Shown: positions 1 through 4,871 of the stretch, piece after piece
Layout: every line of letters begins with the position of its first letter
How positions within the stretch are numbered: the first letter of the stretch is position 1
NCBI GenBank assembly: GCA_025363325.1
Contig: JANYEF010000172.1
Location: 1-5,720 of the forward strand
Direction: 5' to 3'
Length of the DNA stretch: 5,720 nt
Source of the DNA: Nitrospira sp.
GTDB lineage: Bacteria; Nitrospirota; Nitrospiria; Nitrospirales; Nitrospiraceae
The notes under the pieces: model-generated
What the model was told of the DNA's origin: nothing
What the model saw: only the letters and a program-made list of their open reading frames with translations
Database searches by the model: none
Translations under genes and position numbers: made by a program

Positions 1-75
1 TGTCCCATAGGCGTCGGTGTGTTTGCATCCGGCAATCATGCCAGATTTCCAGACCCCGTCACACGCAGCATTCAC
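1..75 (-). CDS. possible 5' end of an unidentified gene, cut by the window edge
   Basis: A GTG codon at 73-75 on the minus strand opens a frame that stays open for 25 codons to the window edge. It is preceded at a suitable distance by a purine-rich GGGGGAGAGGGGC, a strong-looking ribosome binding site. The peptide starts (M)NAACDGVWKSGM and I do not recognise it. A later ATG at 37-39, in the same frame, is an alternative start with a weaker upstream site. It would be the next gene downstream of the DUF3467-like gene, 39 bp after its stop. Only 25 codons are visible, so this rests on the ribosome binding site and the open frame alone. Confidence 0.3.
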   Translation of the reverse strand, partial: MNAACDGVWKSGMIAGCKHTDAYGT

Positions 76-114
76 GCCCCTCTCCCCCTGAAGATGCCGT
101 TTCTCGCGCTTTGT

Positions 115-456
115 TTACCCACTCACCAAGGAGAAGAGCCAGTTATTCTTCTTCTGCGAAGATTTGAGCGATGTCATGACCCTGTCGATCTGGTGGTGTA
201 ACTGTTGAAGCTCTCTCAGTCCCATGGCCACTCTGGTGACCACCGTTCCCTCAAGCGCGCGAGGCTTCTCTTTCTCCGTCCCCTGATTCCGTGCCGCCTG
301 CGCGACGCTTGCCGGCTCGATAAACCCAAAGTCGACGTAGGCGATATTATTGGCGACTCCTACCTGACTATAGTTGGCAAACTTCGGGGTCCCTGCTTGC
401 TCCCCGGCCCGCAGCCGAACCGTTGGGGCTTTGATCTTCTTCTCTTGCTCCGTCAT
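115..456 (-). CDS. small DUF3467-like protein, function unknown
   Basis: A 113-residue protein. The ATG at 454-456 is preceded by GAGGAGGA (461-468) with a 4-nt gap, an excellent ribosome binding site that fixes the start. Residues 25-45 (FANYSQVGVANNIAYVDFG) and 77-92 (MGLRELQQLHHQIDRV) resemble the two conserved blocks of DUF3467: a strand segment ending in a DFG-like motif, then a helix after a conserved 'R-x-x-M' turn. That family consists of small cytosolic proteins of unknown role. The match is from memory of the family pattern, not a search. There is no signal peptide or membrane segment. The N-terminus is Lys/Glu-rich and the C-terminal 15 residues look unstructured. The gene stands alone, with about 390 bp of gene-free sequence upstream. 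No terminator is obvious after the TAA stop. Confidence 0.72.
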   Translation of the reverse strand: MTEQEKKIKAPTVRLRAGEQAGTPKFANYSQVGVANNIAYVDFGFIEPASVAQAARNQGTEKEKPRALEGTVVTRVAMGLRELQQLHHQIDRVMTSLKSSQKKNNWLFSLVSG

Positions 457-666
457 CAGATCCTCCTCAATTCATCCACAGCCGCCAGCAACACCCATCT
501 CTAAAACGAACGGCCATTCCTGTACACAGGTGGACACAAACTGCGAACATCAGTTCATCATTTCTGGCTCAGAGAATTTAGGATTACGCGTGATTTGTAT
601 TGCTATATAAGGTAGGGACTCCGGAAATCATCCACTACGCGCCTTCAATATCTTCCGTGTTACAGG

Positions 667-693
667 AAGAAAAGCAAAACGTGTGCCGACACG
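667..693 (-). terminator. weak intrinsic terminator-like hairpin
   Basis: Read on the minus strand, CGTGT-CGGC-ACACG (680-693) forms a 5-bp stem with a 4-nt loop, followed directly by TTTTGCTTTTCTT (667-679). It lies where a terminator for the cytochrome transcript would be expected, about 160 nt past the stop of the doubtful ORF at 851. The stem is short, so termination efficiency would be modest at best. Confidence 0.35.
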
Positions 694-796
694 ATCCCGA
701 GGTTATGTCCCTCAAGATTGTGCGCAGTAACGGCACTGTCGGAGGCAGTCTAGAGGGGAGGGGTATCCTCAGAACAGATTTTCATGAGTGGCACTT

Positions 797-846
797 GACG
801 AAATCCCGATGTATTAGGACGGATACATCTGTATCTGGACGAATAC
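797..846. repeat. near-repeats of about 20 bp with a central palindrome
   Basis: GGACGGATAC (817-826) recurs as GGACGAATAC (837-846), 9 of 10 matching, exactly 20 bp apart. A more diverged copy starts GACGAAAT at 797. Between the two clear copies is a perfect 6-bp palindrome with 2-bp spacer, GATACA-TC-TGTATC (822-835). It lies just downstream of the ORF ending at 851 and could be a protein-binding site or a decayed repeat. No adjacent promoter is convincing. Confidence 0.35.
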
Positions 847-850
847 CATA

Positions 851-1045
851 CTAAGAATCGAATAACTGAGACGGAGTAGCAAGGGACCTGCCGCTCCGTT
901 TCTCTGCTTTCTCCCTAGACTCTTCCACCTTCTGAAACTCCACCATCGTGATCGTGCGCTGCTCATGGGTGATCGTCTGCGTCGTCTGCCCTGCAACGCC
1001 TTCGGGCAACGGAATATATTCGACGTCGACGCGATTGAGCCGCAA
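851..1045 (-). CDS. doubtful small hypothetical ORF after the cytochrome gene
   Basis: From a TTG at 1043-1045 the frame encodes 64 residues and ends in TAG. Notable segments are VDVEYIPLPEGV near the N-terminus and a charged helix VEFQKVEESREKAEK. It is in the same frame as the cytochrome gene and stays open right back to that gene's TAG, giving 78 sense codons between the two stops. No ATG/GTG start with a ribosome binding site exists: the minus strand ahead of the TTG is pyrimidine-rich, the opposite of what is needed. It could be a small gene with a poor start, a degraded piece of a longer gene, or noise. I do not recognise the peptide, and the other two minus-strand frames are also open here, which weakens the case. 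Confidence 0.25.
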   Translation of the reverse strand: MRLNRVDVEYIPLPEGVAGQTTQTITHEQRTITMVEFQKVEESREKAEKRSGRSLATPSQLFDS

Positions 1046-1087
1046 TAGTGGGAAGTCCAGCGAGGGAAAAGGGAGGTGAGAGAGGAC

Positions 1088-1483
1088 CTATTGAATGCCC
1101 GCCTGGCGTTGTAGCCACCTGACATACTTCACGATCTGATCGATATCCCCAGGGGTAACGCCTTCGACCTTCGGCATGTTGCCGAACTCCCAATGGTGCG
1201 CTTTAACGCCGTTGGCCGCAGCCAGTTGGAAGGCCTGATCCCCGTGATGGTTCGGCTCGTAGATCTTATTTACGAACGGAGGTCCATGGTCGGTTCCCAC
1301 CGCTTGATTGCCATGACAGGCCGCACAGTTCGCGTTGAATGTGGTTTCGCCCACTTGGAACTCGGCCGGTACAGGACCGCCCCCGACCGCTGGCTTGGGC
1401 TCCGAGGAATCGCAGGCCACGAGGAGGCCTAGCCCCAGCAACCACACTCCGATCATAAGTTTTGACATCATCGGCATTTTCAT
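1088..1483 (-). CDS. single-haem c-type cytochrome lipoprotein (class I)
   Basis: A 131-residue exported electron carrier. Residues 1-24 are a lipoprotein signal peptide: basic start, hydrophobic core, lipobox LVAC with Cys24 as the lipidated residue. The next residue is Asp25, the residue that in enterobacteria favours retention in the inner membrane. If that rule holds here, the protein faces the periplasm from the cytoplasmic membrane. A Gly/Pro-rich linker follows to about residue 40. The haem site is C53-A-A-C56-H57; the likely distal ligand is Met103 in GNMPKV, and the C-terminal helix (DIDQIVKYVRWLQRQ) is typical of class I cytochromes. One haem only. The ribosome binding site before the ATG is weak, so one of the later Met codons (3, 5, 6 or 10) could be used. 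Its partner is not in the window; a role in respiratory electron transfer is inferred from family. Confidence 0.93.
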   Translation of the reverse strand: MKMPMMSKLMIGVWLLGLGLLVACDSSEPKPAVGGGPVPAEFQVGETTFNANCAACHGNQAVGTDHGPPFVNKIYEPNHHGDQAFQLAAANGVKAHHWEFGNMPKVEGVTPGDIDQIVKYVRWLQRQAGIQ

Positions 1484-1512
1484 GGAATCAGGACCGTCTC
1501 TCGTCCGAAGAA

Positions 1513-1646
1513 AAGAGCATATGGCGTATGGCTTATGGCCGATAGAGGTGCAGGAGCAGCAGGACTTTCTTTGTCCGTGCTATCAGCCATTCGCTATCGG
1601 CTCTTGTTTCCTGCCACCAGCTATAAGCCATTAGCTATATGCTCTT
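1513..1646. mobile_element. MITE/REP-like element with terminal inverted repeats
   Basis: A 134-bp non-coding element bounded by perfect 10-bp inverted repeats, AAGAGCATAT (1513-1522) and ATATGCTCTT (1637-1646). It holds three related copies of a 26-nt motif: one on plus (1513-1538) and two on minus (1580-1605 and 1621-1646). Copies on opposite strands match at 22 of 26 positions. Each copy is itself made of 7-bp iterations of a pattern near NATRGCN, such as ATGGCGT, ATGGCTT, ATGGCCG. The outer copies can pair into a long hairpin. On the minus strand it ends in CTCTTTTCTT, so it might also stop queC transcription. It fills most of the gap between queC and the cytochrome gene. No transposase is present, and no target-site duplication was evident. 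Confidence 0.65.
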
Positions 1647-1666
1647 GTCCCCAACGGTTTCACGCG

Positions 1667-2359
1667 TTATATCGCATATGAGATGGGATCCACAACCCCG
1701 GCCTTGGCAAATCCCTCTCGCCGGATCACGCAACTATCGCATCGCCCGCAAGCCTGCTCCCCCACCGGATCGTAACAACTATGAGTCAGATGAAACGGGA
1801 CATGCAGTTCGATCCCTCGCCGGATGATTTCTGCTTTTGTCAGCATCAGCAAGGGGGCTTTGACATGGAGGGGAGTCCCTTCCGTGCCGGCTTTCGTGCC
1901 TTCCTTCACCGCGGCTTCAAACGCACGAATGAATTCAGGCCGGCAGTCTGGATAACCGGAATAGTCGAGCACGTTCGCCCCAAAATAGATGAGAGATGCT
2001 CCCACGACCTCCGCATGCGCTGCCGCAATCGAGAGAAAGATGAGATTCCGTCCGGGCACATAGGTGATAGGAATGCTCTGGCTACGCTCATTGCCCTCCC
2101 GGCCCTTGGGCACTGCCGCCGGGCCGGTGAGCGCCGACCCGCCGATGGCGCGAAGATCCAGATTCATCACCAGATGATTCGCCACACCCAAGGCGGCTGC
2201 GACCTGCCGAGCCCGCTCCACCTCCACCGCATGCCGTTGTCCGTAGGCCATCGTGAGGAAGAAGAGTTCGCAACCCTCCTGCTTGGCAATAGCCGCCGTG
2301 ACGGTGGAATCCAGTCCTCCGCTTGCTAAGACGACTGCTCGATTCCCTGTCGGCATCAT
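1667..2359 (-). CDS. queC: 7-cyano-7-deazaguanine (preQ0) synthase QueC
   Basis: QueC converts 7-carboxy-7-deazaguanine to preQ0 with ATP and ammonia, in the cytoplasm, on the route to queuosine in tRNA. From the chosen start the protein has 230 residues, the usual family length. The ATP-binding PP-loop SGGLDS is at residues 13-18. The C-terminal zinc site has four cysteines, at 195, 204, 207 and 210 (SC, then ACGRCDSC). Family blocks ITYVPGRN and GANVLDYSGYPDCRPEF are intact. The start is ATG at 2357-2359, preceded by GGGGGAG at 8 nt. The ATG immediately following is equally possible. A GTG 20 codons upstream would add a non-conserved extension. No other queuosine gene lies in the window, so queC is separated from queD/E/F here. 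It is flanked on both sides by structured repeats. I saw no preQ1 riboswitch upstream. Confidence 0.96.
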   Translation of the reverse strand: MMPTGNRAVVLASGGLDSTVTAAIAKQEGCELFFLTMAYGQRHAVEVERARQVAAALGVANHLVMNLDLRAIGGSALTGPAAVPKGREGNERSQSIPITYVPGRNLIFLSIAAAHAEVVGASLIYFGANVLDYSGYPDCRPEFIRAFEAAVKEGTKAGTEGTPLHVKAPLLMLTKAEIIRRGIELHVPFHLTHSCYDPVGEQACGRCDSCVIRREGFAKAGVVDPISYAI

Positions 2360-2367
2360 CGATCCCA

Positions 2368-2374
2368 CTCCCCC
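2368..2374 (-). promoter_or_regulatory. ribosome binding site deciding the queC start
   Basis: GGGGGAG on the minus strand, 8 nt before the ATG at 2357-2359. The upstream GTG at 2417-2419 has no comparable site, so translation most likely begins at the ATG, giving a QueC of normal length. Confidence 0.7.
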
Positions 2375-2501
2375 ATGCGGCATAGGATACCAAGCGCGGT
2401 CACAGAACACGAGCCGCACCTAACGAGAGAACAACCAGCAGGCTATGCAAAGACTATTGTGGCAGGGTGGACATTCAATGGTCCGCGCGTATGGGGCAAG
2501 C

Positions 2502-2612
2502 CCGGTCTGTCTGGTTGATCTGGTTTGTTTTGTTTATCTCGTTGATCTTGTCTATCTGGTTGGTCTGGTTCAACCAAAAAACCAGACCAACCAAATAGAC
2601 CAAACAGACCAG
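2502..2612. repeat. 9-bp-period tandem array forming a long inverted repeat
   Basis: From 2502 to 2573 the plus strand reads as eight 9-bp units, for example CTGGTTGAT, CTGGTTTGT, CTCGTTGAT, CTGGTTGGT. The right side, 2580-2612, is the reverse complement of the same type of array. Arms 2538-2570 and 2580-2612 pair at 26 of 33 positions, with 20 of 21 in the inner part, around a 9-nt loop. On either strand the transcript would form a long imperfect hairpin. There is no T-run after it in the minus direction, so it is not a standard terminator. It is probably a dispersed intergenic repeat; copies elsewhere in the genome cannot be checked here. Confidence 0.85.
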
Positions 2613-2670
2613 GATGACGGGATGCGGACTACGTGAGGCAGGGATCAGGAACGATCGCGTGAAGGAACGC

Positions 2671-3237
2671 CTAGTCGCGATCTTCTTCTCGCTCGATTCT
2701 TTCCAACAGCTCTTCTTTTGACTGACACTCGACGCAGAGTTTTGCAAACGGGACGGCTTCCAATCTCCGCTCGCTGATCTCTACGCCACACTCCGCGCAG
2801 ATGCCGTAGGTGCCTTCGGTCAGCCTCGTCAAGGCTTCATCGATGGCCTGGCGGCGGCGATTGCGCATTTCCATCAACGAGATGCCCAGTTCACGATCGA
2901 GATCCATGAGGGCCTGATCGCCGACGTCGCGGGCCGATTCAAGCCGCCGCTGTTTATCTTCAATGAGAGATTGACCCAGACTACCCTCAATCTCTTTGAT
3001 AATTTCCTGGCGCTTCCGCATCAGCATCTGCTGAAGGACTTGGCGGCGGCTCTCCCGGTCTTCGCGTTCTTTGGCTGATTCTTTCGGTTTGGCAGCCAGG
3101 GGAGAGACGGCCATGCTGATGGGTTTGGGGAGGACCACCACTGCAGCGGGCTTGGGTTTGCTCGCTGGTTTCGCGAGCTTCGCCCGCACCTTGGCCTTCG
3201 CCACCGGTTTCTTCTTGGCGGGGGTTTTTGTTGCCAT
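2671..3237 (-). CDS. DksA/TraR-family zinc-finger protein with basic N-terminal tail
   Basis: DksA-type proteins bind RNA polymerase through its secondary channel and adjust initiation, often with ppGpp. From the chosen start the protein has 188 residues; E. coli DksA has 151. The C4 zinc finger is Cys147, Cys150, Cys168 and Cys171 (CAEC and CVEC), within a block GTYGICAECG ... RLEAVPFAKLCVEC typical of the family. Two helices before it form the coiled coil, and its tip carries D104-V-G-D107-Q-A109, matching the DxxDxA tip motif needed for activity in DksA. Residues 2 to about 55 are a Lys/Ala/Pro-rich, disordered, histone H1-like tail, an addition to the core family. The start is ATG 3235-3237, supported by a ribosome binding site and by a candidate promoter just upstream. 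An upstream in-frame start at 3318 would precede that promoter. Whether it acts as a true DksA or as another TraR-type regulator is not decided by sequence alone. Confidence 0.92.
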   Translation of the reverse strand: MATKTPAKKKPVAKAKVRAKLAKPASKPKPAAVVVLPKPISMAVSPLAAKPKESAKEREDRESRRQVLQQMLMRKRQEIIKEIEGSLGQSLIEDKQRRLESARDVGDQALMDLDRELGISLMEMRNRRRQAIDEALTRLTEGTYGICAECGVEISERRLEAVPFAKLCVECQSKEELLERIEREEDRD

Positions 3238-3243
3238 GGCAGA

Positions 3244-3253
3244 TCCTACTCCT
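3244..3253 (-). promoter_or_regulatory. ribosome binding site of the dksA-like gene
   Basis: The minus strand carries AGGAG (3249-3253) then AGGA (3244-3247), the latter 6 nt before the ATG at 3235-3237. This supports the internal ATG over the frame's upstream start codon 27 codons earlier. Confidence 0.65.
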
Positions 3254-3270
3254 GGGGTGAACGTCGAATA

Positions 3271-3287
3271 GCCGAAAAAAGTTCGGC
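3271..3287. repeat. small hairpin in the dksA-like leader
   Basis: GCCGAA (3271-3276) and TTCGGC (3282-3287) form a perfect 6-bp stem with a 5-nt loop. It lies at or just after the expected transcription start of the candidate promoter at 3289-3318, so it may be the 5' end of the mRNA or an operator. There is no T-run after it on the minus strand to make it a terminator for apt. Confidence 0.4.
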
Positions 3288-3288
3288 A

Positions 3289-3318
3289 TTCATAGCACGG
3301 CACTATGATCTTTGACAA
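3289..3318 (-). promoter_or_regulatory. candidate sigma-70-type promoter for the dksA-like gene
   Basis: On the minus strand TTGTCA (3313-3318) is separated by 18 nt from TATGAA (3289-3294), a reasonable match to the -35/-10 consensus. It would start transcription near 3282 and give a leader of about 45 nt before the ATG at 3237. A group 2 sigma factor such as the one encoded upstream could use the same elements. Confidence 0.4.
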
Positions 3319-3347
3319 GAGGTTGTAGGGGGAAGACTGGAGAACCC

Positions 3348-3872
3348 CTAGGGATAGAGGATCGTCGAATGGATGGGGTGGCCGGCCAGTTTGTCTCGCC
3401 CCTTCAGGCCCTGGAGTTCCACGAGAAAGTCGAGCCCGACGATCTCGCCTCCCAACTGTCGAACGAGAGACACCGTCGCGGCCGCCGTGCCCCCTGTGGC
3501 CAGCAAGTCATCCACGATTAGCACGCGTTCTCCCACAGCAATCGCATCGCGGTGGATGGCAAGGGAGTTCGATCCGTACTCGAGGCTGTATTTGACTTCG
3601 AAACTATCGGCGGGCAACTTGCCGGGCTTCCGGACTGGCACGAACCCGGCGTTCAACCGGTTCGCCAATATCCCCCCGAAAATGAACCCGCGCGATTCAA
3701 TGCCGATCACTTTGGCGATCCGCTGTCCCTGATAGTAGGCGGTTAATTCATCGGCGATCGACGAGAGTGCGCGGGCGTCTTTGAGCAGCGTGGTGATGTC
3801 GTAGAAGAGAATACCGGGCTTGGGGAAATCGGGGACTTCGCGAATGAGGGCGTGATAATTGACGGCGGTCAT
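3348..3872 (-). CDS. apt: adenine phosphoribosyltransferase
   Basis: Makes AMP from adenine and PRPP in purine salvage; cytosolic, usually a dimer. The protein has 174 residues, normal for the family. Residues 10-27 (IREVPDFPKPGILFYDIT) are the signature N-terminus of bacterial Apt. The ESRGF segment is at 59-63, RKPGKLP at 81-87, and YSLEYG at 95-100. The PRPP-binding loop VLIVDDLLATGGT spans 117-129 with both Asp residues present. The ATG at 3870-3872 starts 3 nt after the sigma factor stop and has no good ribosome binding site, so translation is probably coupled to that of the sigma factor. The C-terminus is ordinary. A weak inverted repeat (3326-3350) overlaps the stop codon, without a T-run. 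Confidence 0.97.
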   Translation of the reverse strand: MTAVNYHALIREVPDFPKPGILFYDITTLLKDARALSSIADELTAYYQGQRIAKVIGIESRGFIFGGILANRLNAGFVPVRKPGKLPADSFEVKYSLEYGSNSLAIHRDAIAVGERVLIVDDLLATGGTAAATVSLVRQLGGEIVGLDFLVELQGLKGRDKLAGHPIHSTILYP

Positions 3873-3875
3873 CGA

Positions 3876-4844
3876 TCAGAGCAAGTCGGCTTGTGTCATG
3901 GTTCTACGTTCAATGGTATGGCGCAAACGCGCCAAGGCGGCCATTTCAATCTGCCGGACCCGCTCACGGGTCAACCCCATCTCCCGGCCGATTTCTTCCA
4001 ACGTCTTGGCCTCACCCCCATCGAGTCCGAACCGTGCCATGATAACAGTTTGCTCCTTCTCAGGCAACTCCTGCACCCACTCCATCATCTCCGCCCGGCG
4101 CATGACCCCCTCGGCCGTATCGGCAGGCGAGACACACGAAGGGTCCTCAATCACATCGCGCAAGAACGTATCCGCGCCCTCATTGATCGGACTGTCCAGC
4201 GAACAGGTCGTACGGACCACTTGCTTGAGATCCAACACTTCTTCGTCCGTCGTCTTCATCCGTGCCGCCACTTCCGACGCGGTCGGTTCTCGTCCCAGTT
4301 CCTGGACAAGCCGCTCCACTTTGCCGAGGTAGCGATTCAGCCGCTCCACCACATGCACCGGCAACCGCACGAGCTTTCCCTGATTGATAATCGCCCGTTC
4401 GATGTACTGCCGGATCCACCAGGACGCGTACGTACTGAAGCGAAACCCGCGCTTGTAGTTGAATTTTTCGACGGCCTTGATCAGGCCAAGATTGCCCTCT
4501 TCGATGACATCGGAAAAGGGGAACCCTCGATGCATATACCGCTTACCGATACTGATCACCAGACGGAGATTCGATTCGATCATCTGTTGGCGCGCCTGTT
4601 CGTCGCCCGCCATGACCCGCTTGCCCAGCTGCTGCTCTTGCTTAAACGTCAGCAACGTCGAGTGACGGATCTCACGCAAGTAGCACTTAAGGGTATCCAA
4701 TCCTTCGGAACGGCGACTCGGTTTTTCATCGTCGACAGGCGACTCGTCCACTTCCGACGACGCGGCAGTGCCCTCGTCGTCATGGTCGACGACGTGTCGG
4801 CGCGCTTCGCCCAGATCGTGTAACTCCTCGCCTCCTCGCGCCAT
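3876..4844 (-). CDS. rpoS: RpoS-type (group 2) RNA polymerase sigma factor
   Basis: A 322-residue sigma-70-family factor that directs RNA polymerase to -35/-10 promoters. Residues 1-48 are acidic and variable. Region 1.2 is about 49-82. Region 2 is about 86-156, with the core-binding SDVIEEGNLGLIKAVEKF and the -10-recognition helix RFSTYASWWIRQYIERAI (135-152). Region 3 is about 160-235. Region 4 is about 251-314, with the -35-binding helix-turn-helix TLEEIGREMG then LTRERVRQIE. Region 1.1 and the large non-conserved insert of primary sigma factors are missing, so this is a group 2 factor. Length, the YLREI start of region 1.2 and the C-terminal TQADLL resemble RpoS. Assignment as the general stress sigma is by similarity; another stationary-phase or RpoD-like paralogue is possible. 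AGGAG at 4856-4860 lies 11 nt before the ATG. It sits between acyP (27-nt gap) and apt (3-nt gap). Confidence 0.93.
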   Translation of the reverse strand: MARGGEELHDLGEARRHVVDHDDEGTAASSEVDESPVDDEKPSRRSEGLDTLKCYLREIRHSTLLTFKQEQQLGKRVMAGDEQARQQMIESNLRLVISIGKRYMHRGFPFSDVIEEGNLGLIKAVEKFNYKRGFRFSTYASWWIRQYIERAIINQGKLVRLPVHVVERLNRYLGKVERLVQELGREPTASEVAARMKTTDEEVLDLKQVVRTTCSLDSPINEGADTFLRDVIEDPSCVSPADTAEGVMRRAEMMEWVQELPEKEQTVIMARFGLDGGEAKTLEEIGREMGLTRERVRQIEMAALARLRHTIERRTMTQADLL

Positions 4845-4871
4845 ACGTTCCGTCGCTCCTAACTGGTTCGA

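Larger units (their letters stand above)
457..850. other. gene-free stretch upstream of the DUF3467-like gene
   Basis: About 390 bp with no reading frame I can support. An 84-codon plus-strand frame at 600-854 has no ribosome binding site and an unfamiliar peptide. The stretch holds a terminator-like hairpin (667-693, minus strand), an AT-rich patch at 583-612 including TATATA that could be a promoter -10 element for the DUF3467-like gene but lacks a matching -35, and a cluster of near-repeats with a palindrome at 797-846. I saw no tRNA-like or riboswitch-like fold by eye. Confidence 0.5.
2360..2670. other. gene-free stretch between the dksA-like gene and queC
   Basis: About 310 bp. Its centre (2502-2612) is the 9-bp-period hairpin element. 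The part nearest queC (2360-2500) has no convincing promoter: a TTGAAT-type -35 candidate lies near 2475 on the minus strand but its -10 is poor. Open frames across the array give three-residue-periodic peptides and are artefacts of the repeat. Near the dksA-like stop, GATCGCG (2653-2659) and CGCGATC (2676-2682) form a perfect 7-bp inverted repeat around the stop codon, without a T-run. Confidence 0.5.

Noticed and set aside
791..815. Sigma-54 or sigma-70 promoter from GGCACTTGACG on the plus strand
   Set aside because: The -24-like TGGCAC lacks the GC of the -12 box at the right spacing, TTGACG has no -10 at 16-18 nt, and no plus-strand gene follows.
1781..2329. Plus-strand open frame of 182 codons opposite queC
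   Set aside because: Antisense to queC with intact motifs on the other strand; the peptide is not like any family I know and is biased in His/Arg.
2360..2620. preQ1 riboswitch ahead of queC
   Set aside because: No short hairpin followed by an A-rich tail that pairs into the loop and ends next to the ribosome binding site could be found; the only strong fold is the 9-bp-period hairpin.
2445..2747. Open frames on both strands with LVDLV / NQTNQID-type periodic peptides
   Set aside because: The three-residue period is a direct result of the 9-bp DNA repeat read in frame on either strand; no start signals support translation.
2671..3318. Longer 215-residue form of the DksA-like protein
   Set aside because: The first 27 residues are unlike the family, their start codon would overlap the -35 element, and the ATG at 3235-3237 has its own ribosome binding site.
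3312..3340. Plus-strand promoter from the perfect TTGACA at 3312-3317
   Set aside because: There is no -10 element at suitable spacing and no plus-strand gene downstream; the same bases read on the other strand fit the dksA-like promoter.
3326..3350. Terminator for apt (TAGGGG / CCCCTA around the stop codon)
   Set aside because: The 6-bp stem has a 13-nt loop and is not followed by a T-run on the minus strand.
3852..4823. Plus-strand open frame of 323 codons opposite the sigma factor gene
   Set aside because: It is the antisense mirror of a clearly conserved sigma factor, has a His/Arg/Leu-rich unfamiliar peptide and no ribosome binding site. The length follows from the codon bias of the real gene.
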